From positions 1-64,000 of the forward strand of contig CAWBLP010000032.1 of the NCBI GenBank assembly GCA_963789495.1: DNA of 64,000 nucleotides. The letters run 5' to 3'. Source of the stretch: CAWBLP01 sp963789495. GTDB taxonomy: Bacteria > Pseudomonadota > Alphaproteobacteria > Acetobacterales > Acetobacteraceae. A program made the position numbers and the translations under genes. The notes beneath the pieces were generated by a model, which had not been told where the DNA came from, did not search any database, and saw only the letters and a program-made list of their open reading frames with translations. Positions 39,819 through 49,162 of the stretch are shown here, piece after piece; positions within the stretch are counted from its first letter, which is position 1; every line of letters starts with the position of its first letter.

Positions 39819-40927
39819 AGGCCGTACACCGCGCGGGCATTGTCCATGAAGAAGCCGCGCCGCCTCGCCTCCGTGACGGTGGGCGGCAGCACCTGCGAGG
39901 GATCGTCGTAGTCCCAATGCGGGTAGTCGGTGGCGAACAGCAGCCGGTCCCAGCCGATCCAGTCGATCGCGTCCAGGGCGCGGGATTTCGGCTCCGGCTC
40001 CTCCATCGGCTGGGTGGTCAGCCACACCTGGTTGCGGATGTACTCAGATGGCAGACGCTTGAGATGCGGCAATTCGCTGCGCAGCCGATGGAACAGCCGG
40101 TCCAGCCGCCAGCACAGAGGTGGCAGCCAGGCGAAGCCCGCCTCGATCAGCACGATGCGCAGCGCGGGAAACCGCTCGAACACGCCTTCCAGCACCATGC
40201 TCGCCAGCATGGACTGGCTGGATTGCGCGTGGCCGACCATGTCCTCGATATAGAACGAGGGCCAGCCGCTGCCGCTGACGGGATAGCCGCCGAAGCCGAA
40301 GGCATGGATGCCGACCGGCAGATTGGCATCGCAGGCGGCCTGGTAGATCGGCCAATAGCGCTTCTGTCCCAGCGGTTCGGCGGTGCGGCTCAGCAGCAGC
40401 ACCTGCACGAAATGCGGGTTGCCGGCGTAGCGGCGGATTTCCTGCGCTGAGGCCTCGCCGTCCTCGTACGGCACCAGCAGCGAGGCCTTGAGGCGCGGCT
40501 CCGGCTCGGTCCACTCCGCCACCTGCCAGCGGTTCATCGCCTGGCACACGGCGTCGGCGAGGAACCCGTTCTGGAAGCTGCCCGGATGTGGGCGGATCAT
40601 GTTCAGCACGCCCAGCGTGATGTTGTGCGGGTCCAGGTGGTGGCGCTGCATGAAGCCGAGGTCGCTGCCGGGGCGGCCGCCATCAGGCGGCCAGGCGTCG
40701 CGGCGGGAGGCATCGGGCTGGCTCTTCGGATAGGCCGGGCCGGACTGGAACGCCTGCCGCGGCAGCGGGCCGAACATCTCCAAATGGGTGCGCCAGCGGG
40801 AGTCCAGATACGGATACAGGCCGCGCATGCCCTGTTTCGGGCTCTGGTGGATGTCGCAATCGGCGATCGCCAGCCGGCTCGCCGTGGCTGGCGTGAGGTC
40901 TGGACGGGTCCGGACGTCCACAGTCAT
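39815..40927 (-). CDS. Amidohydrolase-2 family protein
   Basis: A 370-residue TIM-barrel hydrolase of the amidohydrolase-2 (ACMSD-like) group. An early metal motif variant is IADCDIHQSPKQG near 22, followed by PVGIHAFGFGG near 210, VLIEAGFAWLPPLCWRLDRL near 260 and LLFATDYPHWDYDDP near 330 (the catalytic Asp region). The first motif has DxH rather than HxH. Such enzymes hydrolyse or decarboxylate cyclic substrates. The start at 40927 (MTVDVRTRPDL) is preferred to a 41-residue low-complexity extension. It is first of a two-gene unit with the SDR. Confidence 0.88.
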   Translation of the reverse strand: MTVDVRTRPDLTPATASRLAIADCDIHQSPKQGMRGLYPYLDSRWRTHLEMFGPLPRQAFQSGPAYPKSQPDASRRDAWPPDGGRPGSDLGFMQRHHLDPHNITLGVLNMIRPHPGSFQNGFLADAVCQAMNRWQVAEWTEPEPRLKASLLVPYEDGEASAQEIRRYAGNPHFVQVLLLSRTAEPLGQKRYWPIYQAACDANLPVGIHAFGFGGYPVSGSGWPSFYIEDMVGHAQSSQSMLASMVLEGVFERFPALRIVLIEAGFAWLPPLCWRLDRLFHRLRSELPHLKRLPSEYIRNQVWLTTQPMEEPEPKSRALDAIDWIGWDRLLFATDYPHWDYDDPSQVLPPTVTEARRRGFFMDNARAVYGL

Positions 40928-41112
40928 GGCGATGTCTCCGCTGCTCCTGGGTGACCTTAACGCCCCGCACGGGACCGCGTCACGCCGGTCGGTCGGGGGA
41001 CGATCCGGCGAGACAGGTCGAACCCGGGCGCTTTGATGCCGCGGCCGCATCCCGGCCCGCGCGAGCGAGCCGGGTCAACGCCGACCGTCCGTGACCCGAG
41101 GATTGGGGCGAG

Positions 41113-42324
41113 CTAGGTGGCGGTGCCCTCGATGACGTCGCCGAAGCGCACCCAGGTTTTGCCGTTCCACTTCTGCAACTGCATGGCGCGGATCGGATGA
41201 TAGTTGGTCGGGCTGGTGGCGACCTTGATCCCCGGCAGCAGGGTGGGCACTTCCAGCTCCTTGATGTGGGTGGCCTGATTCAGCACGTTGGCGCGGGAAA
41301 AGTCCCCGTTGCATGCGTTCAGCACGTGCAGCATCACCTTGCTGGCGGTGTAGCCGTAGACGTAATTATTGTCGGTCAGGTCGGCGCCGGGCAGATATTT
41401 GGCCATGAAGTCGCGCCATTCGTTCATGCCGGGGTCATTGGCCCATTCCGGGTCTGTATTGTCTTTCTGCCAGCCGCTGGTGATGACGTCGATGCCGGCC
41501 TCCGCACCGGCCGGCCGCATGACGGAACCGGCCGAGATCGACACGTTGGTCATGAAGAACATCGGCTTCCAGTTGAGCTCGTGCACTTTGCGGATCGCTT
41601 GCGCCGCCTGCTTCGGCGCGGTGGCGCAGATCAGCACGTCGGCCCCGGTGCCTTTCAGCTCGATCAGCTGGGAATCGACGGTGGCGTCGGTCACTTCGTA
41701 GGACACGGATTTCGCAACATGCTTGTCCCAGTCAGGGCCGAGCGCATCGCGGACGCCGGCGAGGTAGTCCTTGCCGAAGTCGTCGTTCTGGTAAAGGAAC
41801 GCAATCTTGGCGTCGGGTTTCTGCTGCAACGCGTATTTCGCGTAGATCTGCGCCTCGGTCCGGTAGCTGGGCTGCAAGCCGATCGTGTAGGGAAAATCCT
41901 TCGGATTGCCCCATTTGTCGGCTCCGGTCGCGACGAACAGATGCGGCACCTTGGCGTGGTTCACGTAGCGATGGATCGCCGAGTTGGTCGGCGTGCCCAG
42001 CGTGTTGAACAGGAAGTCGACCTTCTCCTCCTCCACCAGGCGGCGAACCACCTCCACCGTGCGGGGCGGCAGGTAGCCGTCATCGAGCGAGATGAAGTTG
42101 ATCTTGTGGCCGGCCACGCCGCCCTGGTCGTTGACCATCTTGAAGAACGCTGTCTCGGTCTTGCCGATCGCGCCGTAGGAGGAAGCGGGCCCGCTATACG
42201 GCATGGTGTTGCCGATTTTCACCTCGGTGGCGGTGACGCCGGGCGTGGTCTGCGCGCGGGTTCGGCCGGATACGGCCGCGAGTCCGGCGACGCCGCCCGC
42301 GAGTGCGGCTCGTCTGGTGATCAT
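41113..42324 (-). CDS. ABC transporter periplasmic binding protein (branched-chain amino acid type)
   Basis: A 403-residue type I periplasmic binding protein. The N-terminus MITRRAALAGGVAGLAAVSG is a twin-arginine-like signal, and the mature part starts near TTPGVTATEVKIGNTMPYSG. Also seen are GGVAGHKINFISLDDGYLPP, FLFNTLGTPTNSAIHRYVN, PYTIGLQPSYRTEAQIYAKY and FLYQNDDFGKDYLAGVRDAL, the standard Peripla_BP_6 blocks. It would capture an amino acid, amide or aromatic acid for a LivHMGF-like permease, but no permease gene is adjacent. It follows no operon partner: purA lies 211 bases upstream on the same strand. Confidence 0.92.
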   Translation of the reverse strand: MITRRAALAGGVAGLAAVSGRTRAQTTPGVTATEVKIGNTMPYSGPASSYGAIGKTETAFFKMVNDQGGVAGHKINFISLDDGYLPPRTVEVVRRLVEEEKVDFLFNTLGTPTNSAIHRYVNHAKVPHLFVATGADKWGNPKDFPYTIGLQPSYRTEAQIYAKYALQQKPDAKIAFLYQNDDFGKDYLAGVRDALGPDWDKHVAKSVSYEVTDATVDSQLIELKGTGADVLICATAPKQAAQAIRKVHELNWKPMFFMTNVSISAGSVMRPAGAEAGIDVITSGWQKDNTDPEWANDPGMNEWRDFMAKYLPGADLTDNNYVYGYTASKVMLHVLNACNGDFSRANVLNQATHIKELEVPTLLPGIKVATSPTNYHPIRAMQLQKWNGKTWVRFGDVIEGTAT

Positions 42325-42355
42325 GCTGGTGCGTCTCCCGTTGGCCGTTTCATTG

Positions 42356-42397
42356 TTCGATGGGCTGGGTTCGATGGGCTGGGTTCGATGGGCTGGC
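42356..42397 (+). repeat. Three tandem copies of a 14-bp unit
   Basis: The unit TTCGATGGGCTGGG occurs at 42356-42369 and 42370-42383 exactly, and again at 42384-42397 with the last base changed to C. It lies between purA and the start of the binding-protein gene, within the latter's probable leader or promoter region. Confidence 0.85.
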
Positions 42398-42500
42398 GTG
42401 GCGGCTGGGCCACGCGCCGGGAGCGAGTTGTGACGGGGTGTCGGGGAGTCTGCAATATGCCTGGCCCGACCTGTGCCACCGGTCCGTGCCGGCTGGACCG

Positions 42501-42531
42501 GGCCGGACCGGGCCGGGGTGGCGGTCCGGCC
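42501..42531 (-). terminator. GC-rich hairpin after purA
   Basis: GGCCGGACC and GGTCCGGCC form a perfect 9-bp stem around a 13-base loop, five bases beyond the purA stop on the minus strand. There is no T tract, so this is a possible terminator or mRNA-stability stem rather than a canonical intrinsic terminator. Confidence 0.4.
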
Positions 42532-42535
42532 GGTG

Positions 42536-43825
42536 CTATCCCTCGAACGGGTCCTTCACCAGGATCGTGTCGTCGCGTTCCGGGCTGGTGGACAGCAGCG
42601 TGACCGGCGCTTCCACCAATTCCTCGATGCGGCGCACGTATTTCACCGCCTGCGCCGGCAGATCGGCCCAGGACCGCGCACCGCGCGTGGAGCCTGACCA
42701 GCCCTCCATGGTTTCGTATTCCGGTTCGGCGGCTTGCTGTGCGCCGGGGGCAGCCGGCAGATGGCGCGCGTGCTCGCCTCTGATCCGATAGCCGGTGTTG
42801 ATCTTCAACTCCGGCAGCCCGTCCAGCACGTCCAGCTTGGTGAGCGCCAGGCCCTGGATGCCGCCCACCTTGACCGCCTGGCGCACCAGGGCGGCGTCGA
42901 ACCAGCCGCAGCGGCGGCGGCGGCCGGTGACGGTGCCGAACTCCGCGCCGCGGTCGCCCAGCAACTGGCCGGTGGCATCGGTCAGTTCGGTCGGGAACGG
43001 GCCGGAGCCGACCCGCGTGCTGTAGGATTTGGCGATGCCGAGCACGAAGCCGACCGCGCCGGGACCCATGCCGGTGCCGGCCGCGGCGGTGGCCGCGACC
43101 GTGTTGGAAGAGGTGACGAACGGATAGGTGCCGTGGTCGACGTCCAGCATCACCGCCTGGGCGCCCTCGAACAGGATTCTCCGGCCCGCCCTTCGGGCTT
43201 CATCCAACCGCTCCCATACCGGTTCGGCGAAGGGCAGGATCTTCGGCGCCAGTTCCATCAGCCGGTCGAACAGCGCCTGCTTCTCGAAAGTCGGCGCGCC
43301 GAGCCCGGCCAGCAGCGTGTTGTGGTGCAGCAGCAATTCGTCGAGCTTGGCCGCGACGGTCTCCGGCTCCGCCAGATCGGCGACGCGGATGGCGCGGCGC
43401 GCCACCTTGTCCTCATAGGCGGGACCGATCCCGCGGCCGGTGGTGCCGATCTGGCGCGCGCCCCGGGCGGCCTCGCGGGCGCGATCGATCGCCGGGTGCA
43501 GCGGCAGGATCAGGATTGCGTTCTCGGCGATGCGCAGCGTCTGTGGCGTGACGGTGAGGCCCTGCGCCTGAACGCGGGCTATCTCGGCCAGCAAGGCCTC
43601 GGGGTCCACCACCACGCCGTTGCCGATGATGCCCAGCTTGCCGCGCACCAGGCCGGAGGGCAGCAGCGACAACTTGTAGGTCTCGTTGCCCACCACCAGC
43701 GTATGGCCGGCGTTATGGCCACCCTGGAACCGGACGACGATATCGGCGCGGCTGGCGAGCCAGTCCACGACCTTCCCTTTGCCCTCGTCACCCCATTGGG
43801 CGCCGATCACGGTCACATTGGCCAT
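42536..43825 (-). CDS. purA: Adenylosuccinate synthase
   Basis: A 429-residue enzyme making adenylosuccinate from IMP, aspartate and GTP in AMP synthesis. It starts MANVTVIGAQWGDEGKGKVV, with the P-loop GDEGKGK and its catalytic Asp. Then come VRFQGGHNAGHT (catalytic His in GHT), IGTTGRGIGPAYEDKVAR, FEGAQAVMLDVDHGTYPFVT, TGRRRRCGWFDAALVR and LTKLDVLDGLPELKI (GTP-binding TKLD). The length is normal for the family. The start at 43825 is chosen over an upstream ATG at 43858 because the family begins at MANV. It is not part of a purine operon here. Confidence 0.97.
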   Translation of the reverse strand: MANVTVIGAQWGDEGKGKVVDWLASRADIVVRFQGGHNAGHTLVVGNETYKLSLLPSGLVRGKLGIIGNGVVVDPEALLAEIARVQAQGLTVTPQTLRIAENAILILPLHPAIDRAREAARGARQIGTTGRGIGPAYEDKVARRAIRVADLAEPETVAAKLDELLLHHNTLLAGLGAPTFEKQALFDRLMELAPKILPFAEPVWERLDEARRAGRRILFEGAQAVMLDVDHGTYPFVTSSNTVAATAAAGTGMGPGAVGFVLGIAKSYSTRVGSGPFPTELTDATGQLLGDRGAEFGTVTGRRRRCGWFDAALVRQAVKVGGIQGLALTKLDVLDGLPELKINTGYRIRGEHARHLPAAPGAQQAAEPEYETMEGWSGSTRGARSWADLPAQAVKYVRRIEELVEAPVTLLSTSPERDDTILVKDPFEG

Positions 43826-44087
43826 TGGTCGATCTCCGAATCTCCGGCTCTGCCGCATTGGCAGGCGCCATCGCAGGCGTGTTGTCTAGAGCGTCTTCGC
43901 CCTGACTGGCCATATCCGGCATGGCGGAAGAAGTTGCGAGCCTGAAAAGCGGGATCCGGGTGCAGGCGCTCTGCTGCTCCCGTGGCGGGTTCACCACCAA
44001 TATCCGGTGCGCACGTCCCGACACCGTCGCAGGTCCCCCCGCATTGTGTGCCGGAGCCGCGGAACCGTCATCAGGTGCGGATGAGAT

Positions 44088-45233
44088 CTACGAAGCCAAA
44101 CCCCCGGCGAGGGCCTTCGTGGCGCGTGCCTTCTTGTCGCGAAACAGCAGGAGAAGCGGCTGCTCCACGTATTTGTGTACCACGATCCCGACAACTGCCG
44201 AAACGACACAAGACAGCACAATGAGCAGCACGTAGGTCGTCGGTTGCCCGAGTTTGACCTTCATGCAAATCCGCGCAATCGCGGGGATGATGAAGCCATG
44301 CGAAAGGTAGATGGCGTAGGAGGCATTCCCGAGCAAGACGGCAAGACTGCGCGGTCCCGCGTTCCATCCTGCATGTTCCAGCGAAATGGCTGACATAAGC
44401 AGCAAGGCGCCGGGTATGCCAAAATACGCCAACCGCCAAAGATTGACTGTGTTTCCAGCATGTCCGTTCAACAACGCCGCCAGCGAGGGTAGAGCTGCCA
44501 ATGCCAGCACCCCCATCGATACCGCCAGCCACGCCGGCAGGCGCGCTCCCCGCAAGAAAGCCAATCCAACGCAAGCGCCCAGCAGGAACTCCAACAAGAT
44601 GGGGTCCAGCAAGGTTGCCGCCGGTCCCCACGATTCGCTTCGCGCTAGCCCAACAATGGCGAACAGGATCAGGACCGGGAATACCACCCGAAGCGGCTTG
44701 GCTGAAATGGCCATGCCAATGGCGAACACCACATAGAACAGCATCTCGAAATTGAGGGTCCAACCGACCGGCAACAGCGGTTCAATCTGCTGGCTGAGGG
44801 GATTAAGCGCCGGGACGAACAGGTAGGACGCGCTGACATACCAAGCCTGAATGGGCGAATGCAGCGCCAGCCAGGGCAGTGCGGCCAGGATCATCAGCTT
44901 CAGGGTGGTAAAAAACCAGTACAAAGGGACAATTCTGGATAGCCGTCGCTTGAGGAACCCATCCCACCACTGCCCGGGTAAACCCCACAGTGAGTGGCTT
45001 GTCACCACCATGATGAAACCACTGATCGCGAAAAATATATCGACACCCGATGTGCCGAACGCGAAATGCTGCCTGGATGCAATGTTGATATCGACCGACT
45101 GGCCGCCCGCGTGGAACAGGACAACCATCATGGCGGCGAGGCCGCGCAGGACCTGGACGTTATTCAGGACCCCACGCGCCTTGCCTGCGGCTGGTTGACC
45201 AATTGCGCGCTGAGGAGTCTCGCTTCCCGCCAT
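44088..45233 (-). CDS. Acyltransferase-3 family membrane protein (OafA/YrhL-like)
   Basis: A 381-residue protein with about ten hydrophobic helices. The acyltransferase-3 landmarks are present: VLRGLAAMMVVLFHAGG near 28 (catalytic His region), SGVDIFFAISGFIM near 62, LKRRLSRIVPLYWFFT near 92 and SYAIYLSHGFIIPAIA near 305. The protein would transfer acyl groups from the cytoplasm to an extracytoplasmic sugar (exopolysaccharide, O-antigen or glucan). A natural substrate could be the NdvB glucan, but the genes are 26 kb apart and no link is shown. It stands alone. Confidence 0.88.
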   Translation of the reverse strand: MAGSETPQRAIGQPAAGKARGVLNNVQVLRGLAAMMVVLFHAGGQSVDINIASRQHFAFGTSGVDIFFAISGFIMVVTSHSLWGLPGQWWDGFLKRRLSRIVPLYWFFTTLKLMILAALPWLALHSPIQAWYVSASYLFVPALNPLSQQIEPLLPVGWTLNFEMLFYVVFAIGMAISAKPLRVVFPVLILFAIVGLARSESWGPAATLLDPILLEFLLGACVGLAFLRGARLPAWLAVSMGVLALAALPSLAALLNGHAGNTVNLWRLAYFGIPGALLLMSAISLEHAGWNAGPRSLAVLLGNASYAIYLSHGFIIPAIARICMKVKLGQPTTYVLLIVLSCVVSAVVGIVVHKYVEQPLLLLFRDKKARATKALAGGLAS

Positions 45234-45860
45234 ACAAACCTAGACCTGATGCTTCCGGTGGAAATTCTCTGCGGGCCTGGAACTGATGTGTCGACTGGGT
45301 GATCGAACGCTTTGGACAGCTCCGTCTGATCCTGAAACAACATCGCCGACCCAACGTTCGTACAACGTGGTCGGACCAACCGACTACTGGTAATGCTGAC
45401 AGCCGCCAACGCCGCCCCGCGAGGCAGCGAACTCAGGGCAGACAGATGAGCAACAACCGCCGGGCCCGCACCTTGATCAATTGGCGCCCGGATTTTTACC
45501 CCGTCCCGGTGCTTGCGCGTTCCGCTTCGCGCTGCAAGCCCGGCAAATCCTGTCGCAACATCCCGTCCCCGTTGTGACGGGTTCGCAAATGTGGACCATG
45601 GCCCTGATTCTTCAGGGGCCACGAGAAATTGAATTTTCAGGCGTAGAATTCAGGCCTGCACGGGTATCCGTCTCAGGTCGCGCCGACGCCTGTGGGCCAC
45701 CCTGCACTTATCATCAAAATCAGCCCGAACCTCGCGCCGGTTGCGCCGTCAGCGTGCCGGCGTTTGCAATTCTCTGTCGGACGCGGTCACTCTGAATACA
45801 AGTGGATCCCAGCGGATACGCGCCATTGTTCGCTCAGCCCAGGTCCTGGAGGCTCGCTTC
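45234..45860. other. Intergenic region with a hairpin, no supported gene
   Basis: About 620 bases. Overlapping open frames are Arg/Pro-rich and unrecognised. At 45600-45620 GGCCCTGA and TCAGGGGCC form a near-perfect stem with a small loop, followed by A/T-richer sequence (GAGAAATTGAATTTT). It could be a terminator or the end of a lost insertion element. The channel promoter presumably lies in 45650-45850. Confidence 0.4.
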
Positions 45861-46514
45861 GTGAAGGGCAACAGCCAAGTCGTCAGGAATGGCGCGCTGA
45901 CAGGCGTGCTCATACTCCAGGGGTTCATCCTGTTCGTCGCAACCCCCATCGCGGCACTGGACGTTCGGGCACCGCTGTTCGCCGGCGCCATCGTCATCCT
46001 GGTCCTGATGGCCTTGGTCATCCTGGCCTCGCCCGGAGCGAGCGCCAAAGCGCTCGCAGCCGGCGCACTGGCCCTTGCCATTGCCGGCAGTGCGCTGCGG
46101 ATCGATCACCCTGCACCACTTACGCTCTGGCTGGGACATGGCGCCGTTATTCTCGCGGTGCTGGCGATCTCCCTGGTTATTGGGCGGGTGGTGTTTGCAC
46201 CAGGTCGCGTGACCTATCATCGGATCGAGGGAGCAGTTACACTCTACCTGAACATTGCCGTCGTCTTCACGGCCGCGTACCGCCTCGTGGCAGAAATCAG
46301 CCCCGGCTCCTTCGCCAACGTGCCGCTCCATCAGACCGAGATCGGGGCAGCCAGTGTCATGCTTTATTTCAGTTTTACCACTCTGACCTCGACAGGTTTC
46401 GGCGAAATCTTCCCACTGCATCCGGTCGCACGCAGCCTGTCGAATCTCGAAGCTGTACCTGGGTCAGCTCTATTTGACTGTCTTGCTCGCAAGGCTCGTC
46501 AGCTTGCATGTTGA
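45861..46514 (+). CDS. K+ channel-like (ion_trans_2) membrane protein, last helix frameshifted
   Basis: Hydrophobic helices at about 10-30, 37-57, 60-78, 90-112 and 122-142 precede a pore loop ending FTTLTSTGFGEIFPLHPVAR. TSTGFGEI is the two-helix potassium-channel filter (TxGFG). After SLSNLEAV the frame reads PGSALFDCLARKARQLAC and stops. Dropping one C near 46455 gives LGQLYLTVLLARLVSLHVEA and a stop at 46543-46545, the normal final helix. So the last membrane helix is lost by one inserted base. GTG at 45861 is chosen because GGAGG lies eight bases before it; ATG 45741 is in frame but adds 40 non-hydrophobic residues. Confidence 0.7.
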   Translation: MKGNSQVVRNGALTGVLILQGFILFVATPIAALDVRAPLFAGAIVILVLMALVILASPGASAKALAAGALALAIAGSALRIDHPAPLTLWLGHGAVILAVLAISLVIGRVVFAPGRVTYHRIEGAVTLYLNIAVVFTAAYRLVAEISPGSFANVPLHQTEIGAASVMLYFSFTTLTSTGFGEIFPLHPVARSLSNLEAVPGSALFDCLARKARQLAC

Positions 46515-46662
46515 AGCACGTCGCGACCAGCCACCACCTGTATAATTTGACGGTCGCTTGAAATGCCAAATTCGGCTTGCGCTGCCTGGAAAATTCCTCC
46601 CTAATCGAACCTTCCGAGAAGCGCACTATTCTGACGTGTTGCATCCCGGTGGGGAAGACGTC

Positions 46663-49134
46663 ATGCGAAGGTCGTATCTGCGGGCGGTTATTGCCGGCCT
46701 GTGTGCATGCGCCTTCCCATCTCTGCTCGTCTGGGCGCAACAAGCCGCACCGAGCCCCGTCCCAGATCCCGCTTGGCCGCACGATTTGAAGGTCAACGGC
46801 ACGGACGTCGTCGTCTACCAGCCACAGGCCATCGATTGGCCAAACCATGAGCGTCTGATCGCACGCGCCGCGATCGGCATCACCCCGCCAGGGGCGAAAG
46901 CGCCGGTGCTTGGCACCATTGATGTATCGCTTGCGACGCATACCGAAGCCGCCACGAACGAAGTGGATCTGTCCGACCCCAAACTGGTGAGCTCGCATTT
47001 CCCATCACTGGACACCGAGCAGGCCGCCCAGTTCGAAAGCCGGATAAGCCGCGCGCTGCCGAAGCTTCAGACCAAGCAGGTGCCATTGCAGGCGATACTG
47101 CTGAGCCTGAAGGAGACCAAGCAGCCTGCGGGCGTCGCGCTGCACAATGATCCGCCGGAAATCCTCTACAGCGACAAGCCGGCCAGCCTGGTCGTGTTCG
47201 ACGGTGAACCCGTGCTGGCGCCGGTCGGCAAGACCGGCCTGTCTTTCGCGGTGAACACCAACTGGAACATGTTCACCGACGGCCACACGTGGTACCTGCT
47301 GAACAACGGGCTTTGGCTCGCTGGCCACGCGTATGACGGGCCCTTCACGCCGGTCGGAACCCTGCCGGCGGCGTTCAAGGCCATCCCGGCCGACCAGAAT
47401 TTCGCTGACGTGCGGAAGGCGATTCCGCCGAAATCCGGCACGCCCGCAGGTGTGCCGGTCGTATTCGTGCGCACCAGGCCGACCGAAATCATCGTGACCC
47501 AGGGGCCGTTGCAGCTTGTGGCGGTGCCGGGCACCGGCCTGCAAACGGTGAAGAACACCAACAGCGTCCTGTTTTTCCAGCCATCCAGCGGCCAATTCTT
47601 CCTGCAGGTCTCGGGGCGCTGGTTCGCGGCGCACGGTCTCGACGGGCCATGGAGCTTCGCAACCGATAAGCTGCCACCCGATTTCGCGCTGATCCCGCCT
47701 GACGCGCCAGAGGCGCAGGTGCTTGCCTCCGTCCCCGGCACGACACAGGCACAGCTTGCGGTACTGCAGGCGCAGGTCCCGCACCAGGCGACACTAAAGA
47801 CGCAAACCGCGAAGCTGACCGTCACCTACGCCGGTAAGCCCCTGTTCAAGCCGATCCCCGGCACCACGCTGGCCTATGCGGTGAACACGTCCTTCGAGGT
47901 GATCGAGAGCGGCGGCAAGTATTACGTCTGCTACCAGGGGGCGTGGTTCGTCGGCCCCACACCGAACGGCGCATGGCTGCTGGCCAGCAGCGTTCCACCG
48001 GACATCTACACGATTCCACCCAGCAGCCCGCTGTACAACGTGACCTATGTGAAGGTTTACGCAGCCACCCCGGCCACGGTCACCTTCGGCTATACCGCAG
48101 GCTACACGATGGGTTTCGTCACCACGGGGGTACTGGTCTACGGCACCGGCTACTATTATCCGCCGGTCGTCATCCCCGGCCCGGTGCCGGTCTATTACGC
48201 CTACCCATACTCGTATGCCGGGAACGTCTGGTACAACCCGACCACGGGCGGATGGGCACGCGGCGGCACGGTCTATGGCCCCTATGGCGGCGTGGCCAAG
48301 GGCGGCACCTATTATAATCCCAACAACGGCGCCTGGGCACGAGGTGGCGCCATCTATGGCCCCTATGGCGGGGTCGGCGCGGTATCATATTACAACCCCA
48401 CCACCGGCGCCTATGCCCATGGCAGTGCGGCATGGGGGCCTGATGGCGGCTCCGCACATGGCAGCTACTACAACCCGCGCACCGGGGTTTCCGGCTCCAG
48501 CAACCAGAACTGGAATGCGTATTCACGCTGGGGTTCCAGCACGGTCACCGGCCCCAACCAGACGGTGCACACCGAAAGCGGCAGCAACGCGCGGGGGTCG
48601 GCGGGTGCGTTCAGTTCCTCCACCGGTGCAGAGGGAGCCGGCTATCACGGGGTGAACGGCAACCGGGGCGGCGCCGTGAAGACTCAGAGCGGCGACACCT
48701 ACGCCGGCCACGATGGCAACGTGTACCAACACACCTCAGATGGCTGGTCCAAGTGGAACAATAACGGCTGGCAGCCGGTAACGCCGCCATCCAACCAATC
48801 GGACCGTGGCAACGCGCAGGGCAACGCGCAGGGCAACAGCCTTGGCGCCAATCAGACGGGTGGGCAGACGCCGCAGACCGGACAGGGCGCTCAGGCGCGA
48901 CAGAGCGCATCGACCCGGCAGGCCAGCCAGTCGACGCAGGCCAACCGAGCGACACAGACCCAACGATCGGGCGGAAACCAGATGCAGGGCGGCACGCGGC
49001 AGCCGGTCGACCGGAGCACCTATCAGCAACTGGAGCAGGATCGTCAGGCCCGGTTCTCCGGAATGCAGCAGCGCGCCGGTGGCGGTCGCTTCAGCGGTGG
49101 CGGCGGCGAACGGAGCGGACGCTTCCGGCGCTGA
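46663..49134 (+). CDS. Large secreted protein with aromatic Gly-rich repeats
   Basis: An 823-residue exported protein with a signal peptide (MRRSYLRAVIAGLCACAFPS, cleavage near VWAQQ). Residues 30-510 are beta-rich, with repeated WYLLNNGLWLAGHAYDGPFT and QVSGRWFAAHGLDGPWSFAT units. These are followed by a Tyr/Pro-rich hinge near 500-535. Then come four or five repeats of the form YYNPTTGAYAHGSAAWGPDG at about 535-600. A Ser/Asn/Gln-rich tail ends GGGRFSGGGGERSGRFRR. Proteins of this form are annotated as carbohydrate-binding V/XII-like, but no catalytic motif is seen. ATG 46663 is chosen to open with the signal peptide. It probably heads the envelope cluster up to 50653. Confidence 0.75.
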   Translation: MRRSYLRAVIAGLCACAFPSLLVWAQQAAPSPVPDPAWPHDLKVNGTDVVVYQPQAIDWPNHERLIARAAIGITPPGAKAPVLGTIDVSLATHTEAATNEVDLSDPKLVSSHFPSLDTEQAAQFESRISRALPKLQTKQVPLQAILLSLKETKQPAGVALHNDPPEILYSDKPASLVVFDGEPVLAPVGKTGLSFAVNTNWNMFTDGHTWYLLNNGLWLAGHAYDGPFTPVGTLPAAFKAIPADQNFADVRKAIPPKSGTPAGVPVVFVRTRPTEIIVTQGPLQLVAVPGTGLQTVKNTNSVLFFQPSSGQFFLQVSGRWFAAHGLDGPWSFATDKLPPDFALIPPDAPEAQVLASVPGTTQAQLAVLQAQVPHQATLKTQTAKLTVTYAGKPLFKPIPGTTLAYAVNTSFEVIESGGKYYVCYQGAWFVGPTPNGAWLLASSVPPDIYTIPPSSPLYNVTYVKVYAATPATVTFGYTAGYTMGFVTTGVLVYGTGYYYPPVVIPGPVPVYYAYPYSYAGNVWYNPTTGGWARGGTVYGPYGGVAKGGTYYNPNNGAWARGGAIYGPYGGVGAVSYYNPTTGAYAHGSAAWGPDGGSAHGSYYNPRTGVSGSSNQNWNAYSRWGSSTVTGPNQTVHTESGSNARGSAGAFSSSTGAEGAGYHGVNGNRGGAVKTQSGDTYAGHDGNVYQHTSDGWSKWNNNGWQPVTPPSNQSDRGNAQGNAQGNSLGANQTGGQTPQTGQGAQARQSASTRQASQSTQANRATQTQRSGGNQMQGGTRQPVDRSTYQQLEQDRQARFSGMQQRAGGGRFSGGGGERSGRFRR

Positions 49135-49162
49135 ATGCCACGACCAGCATAAAGGGTTCTTC

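Noticed and set aside
41197..42603. A 468-codon plus-strand frame opposite the binding-protein gene
   Set aside because: The minus strand has a twin-arginine-like signal and Peripla_BP_6 motifs; the plus frame is low-complexity.
42734..43945. A 403-codon plus-strand frame opposite purA
   Set aside because: It is a shadow; purA motifs on the minus strand are unambiguous.
45164..45795. Overlapping frames before the channel gene
   Set aside because: They have no ribosome-binding site, no recognisable motif and Arg/Pro-rich composition.
46815..47825. Long minus-strand frames opposite the secreted repeat protein
   Set aside because: They mirror the codon bias of the plus-strand gene, which has a signal peptide and clear repeats.
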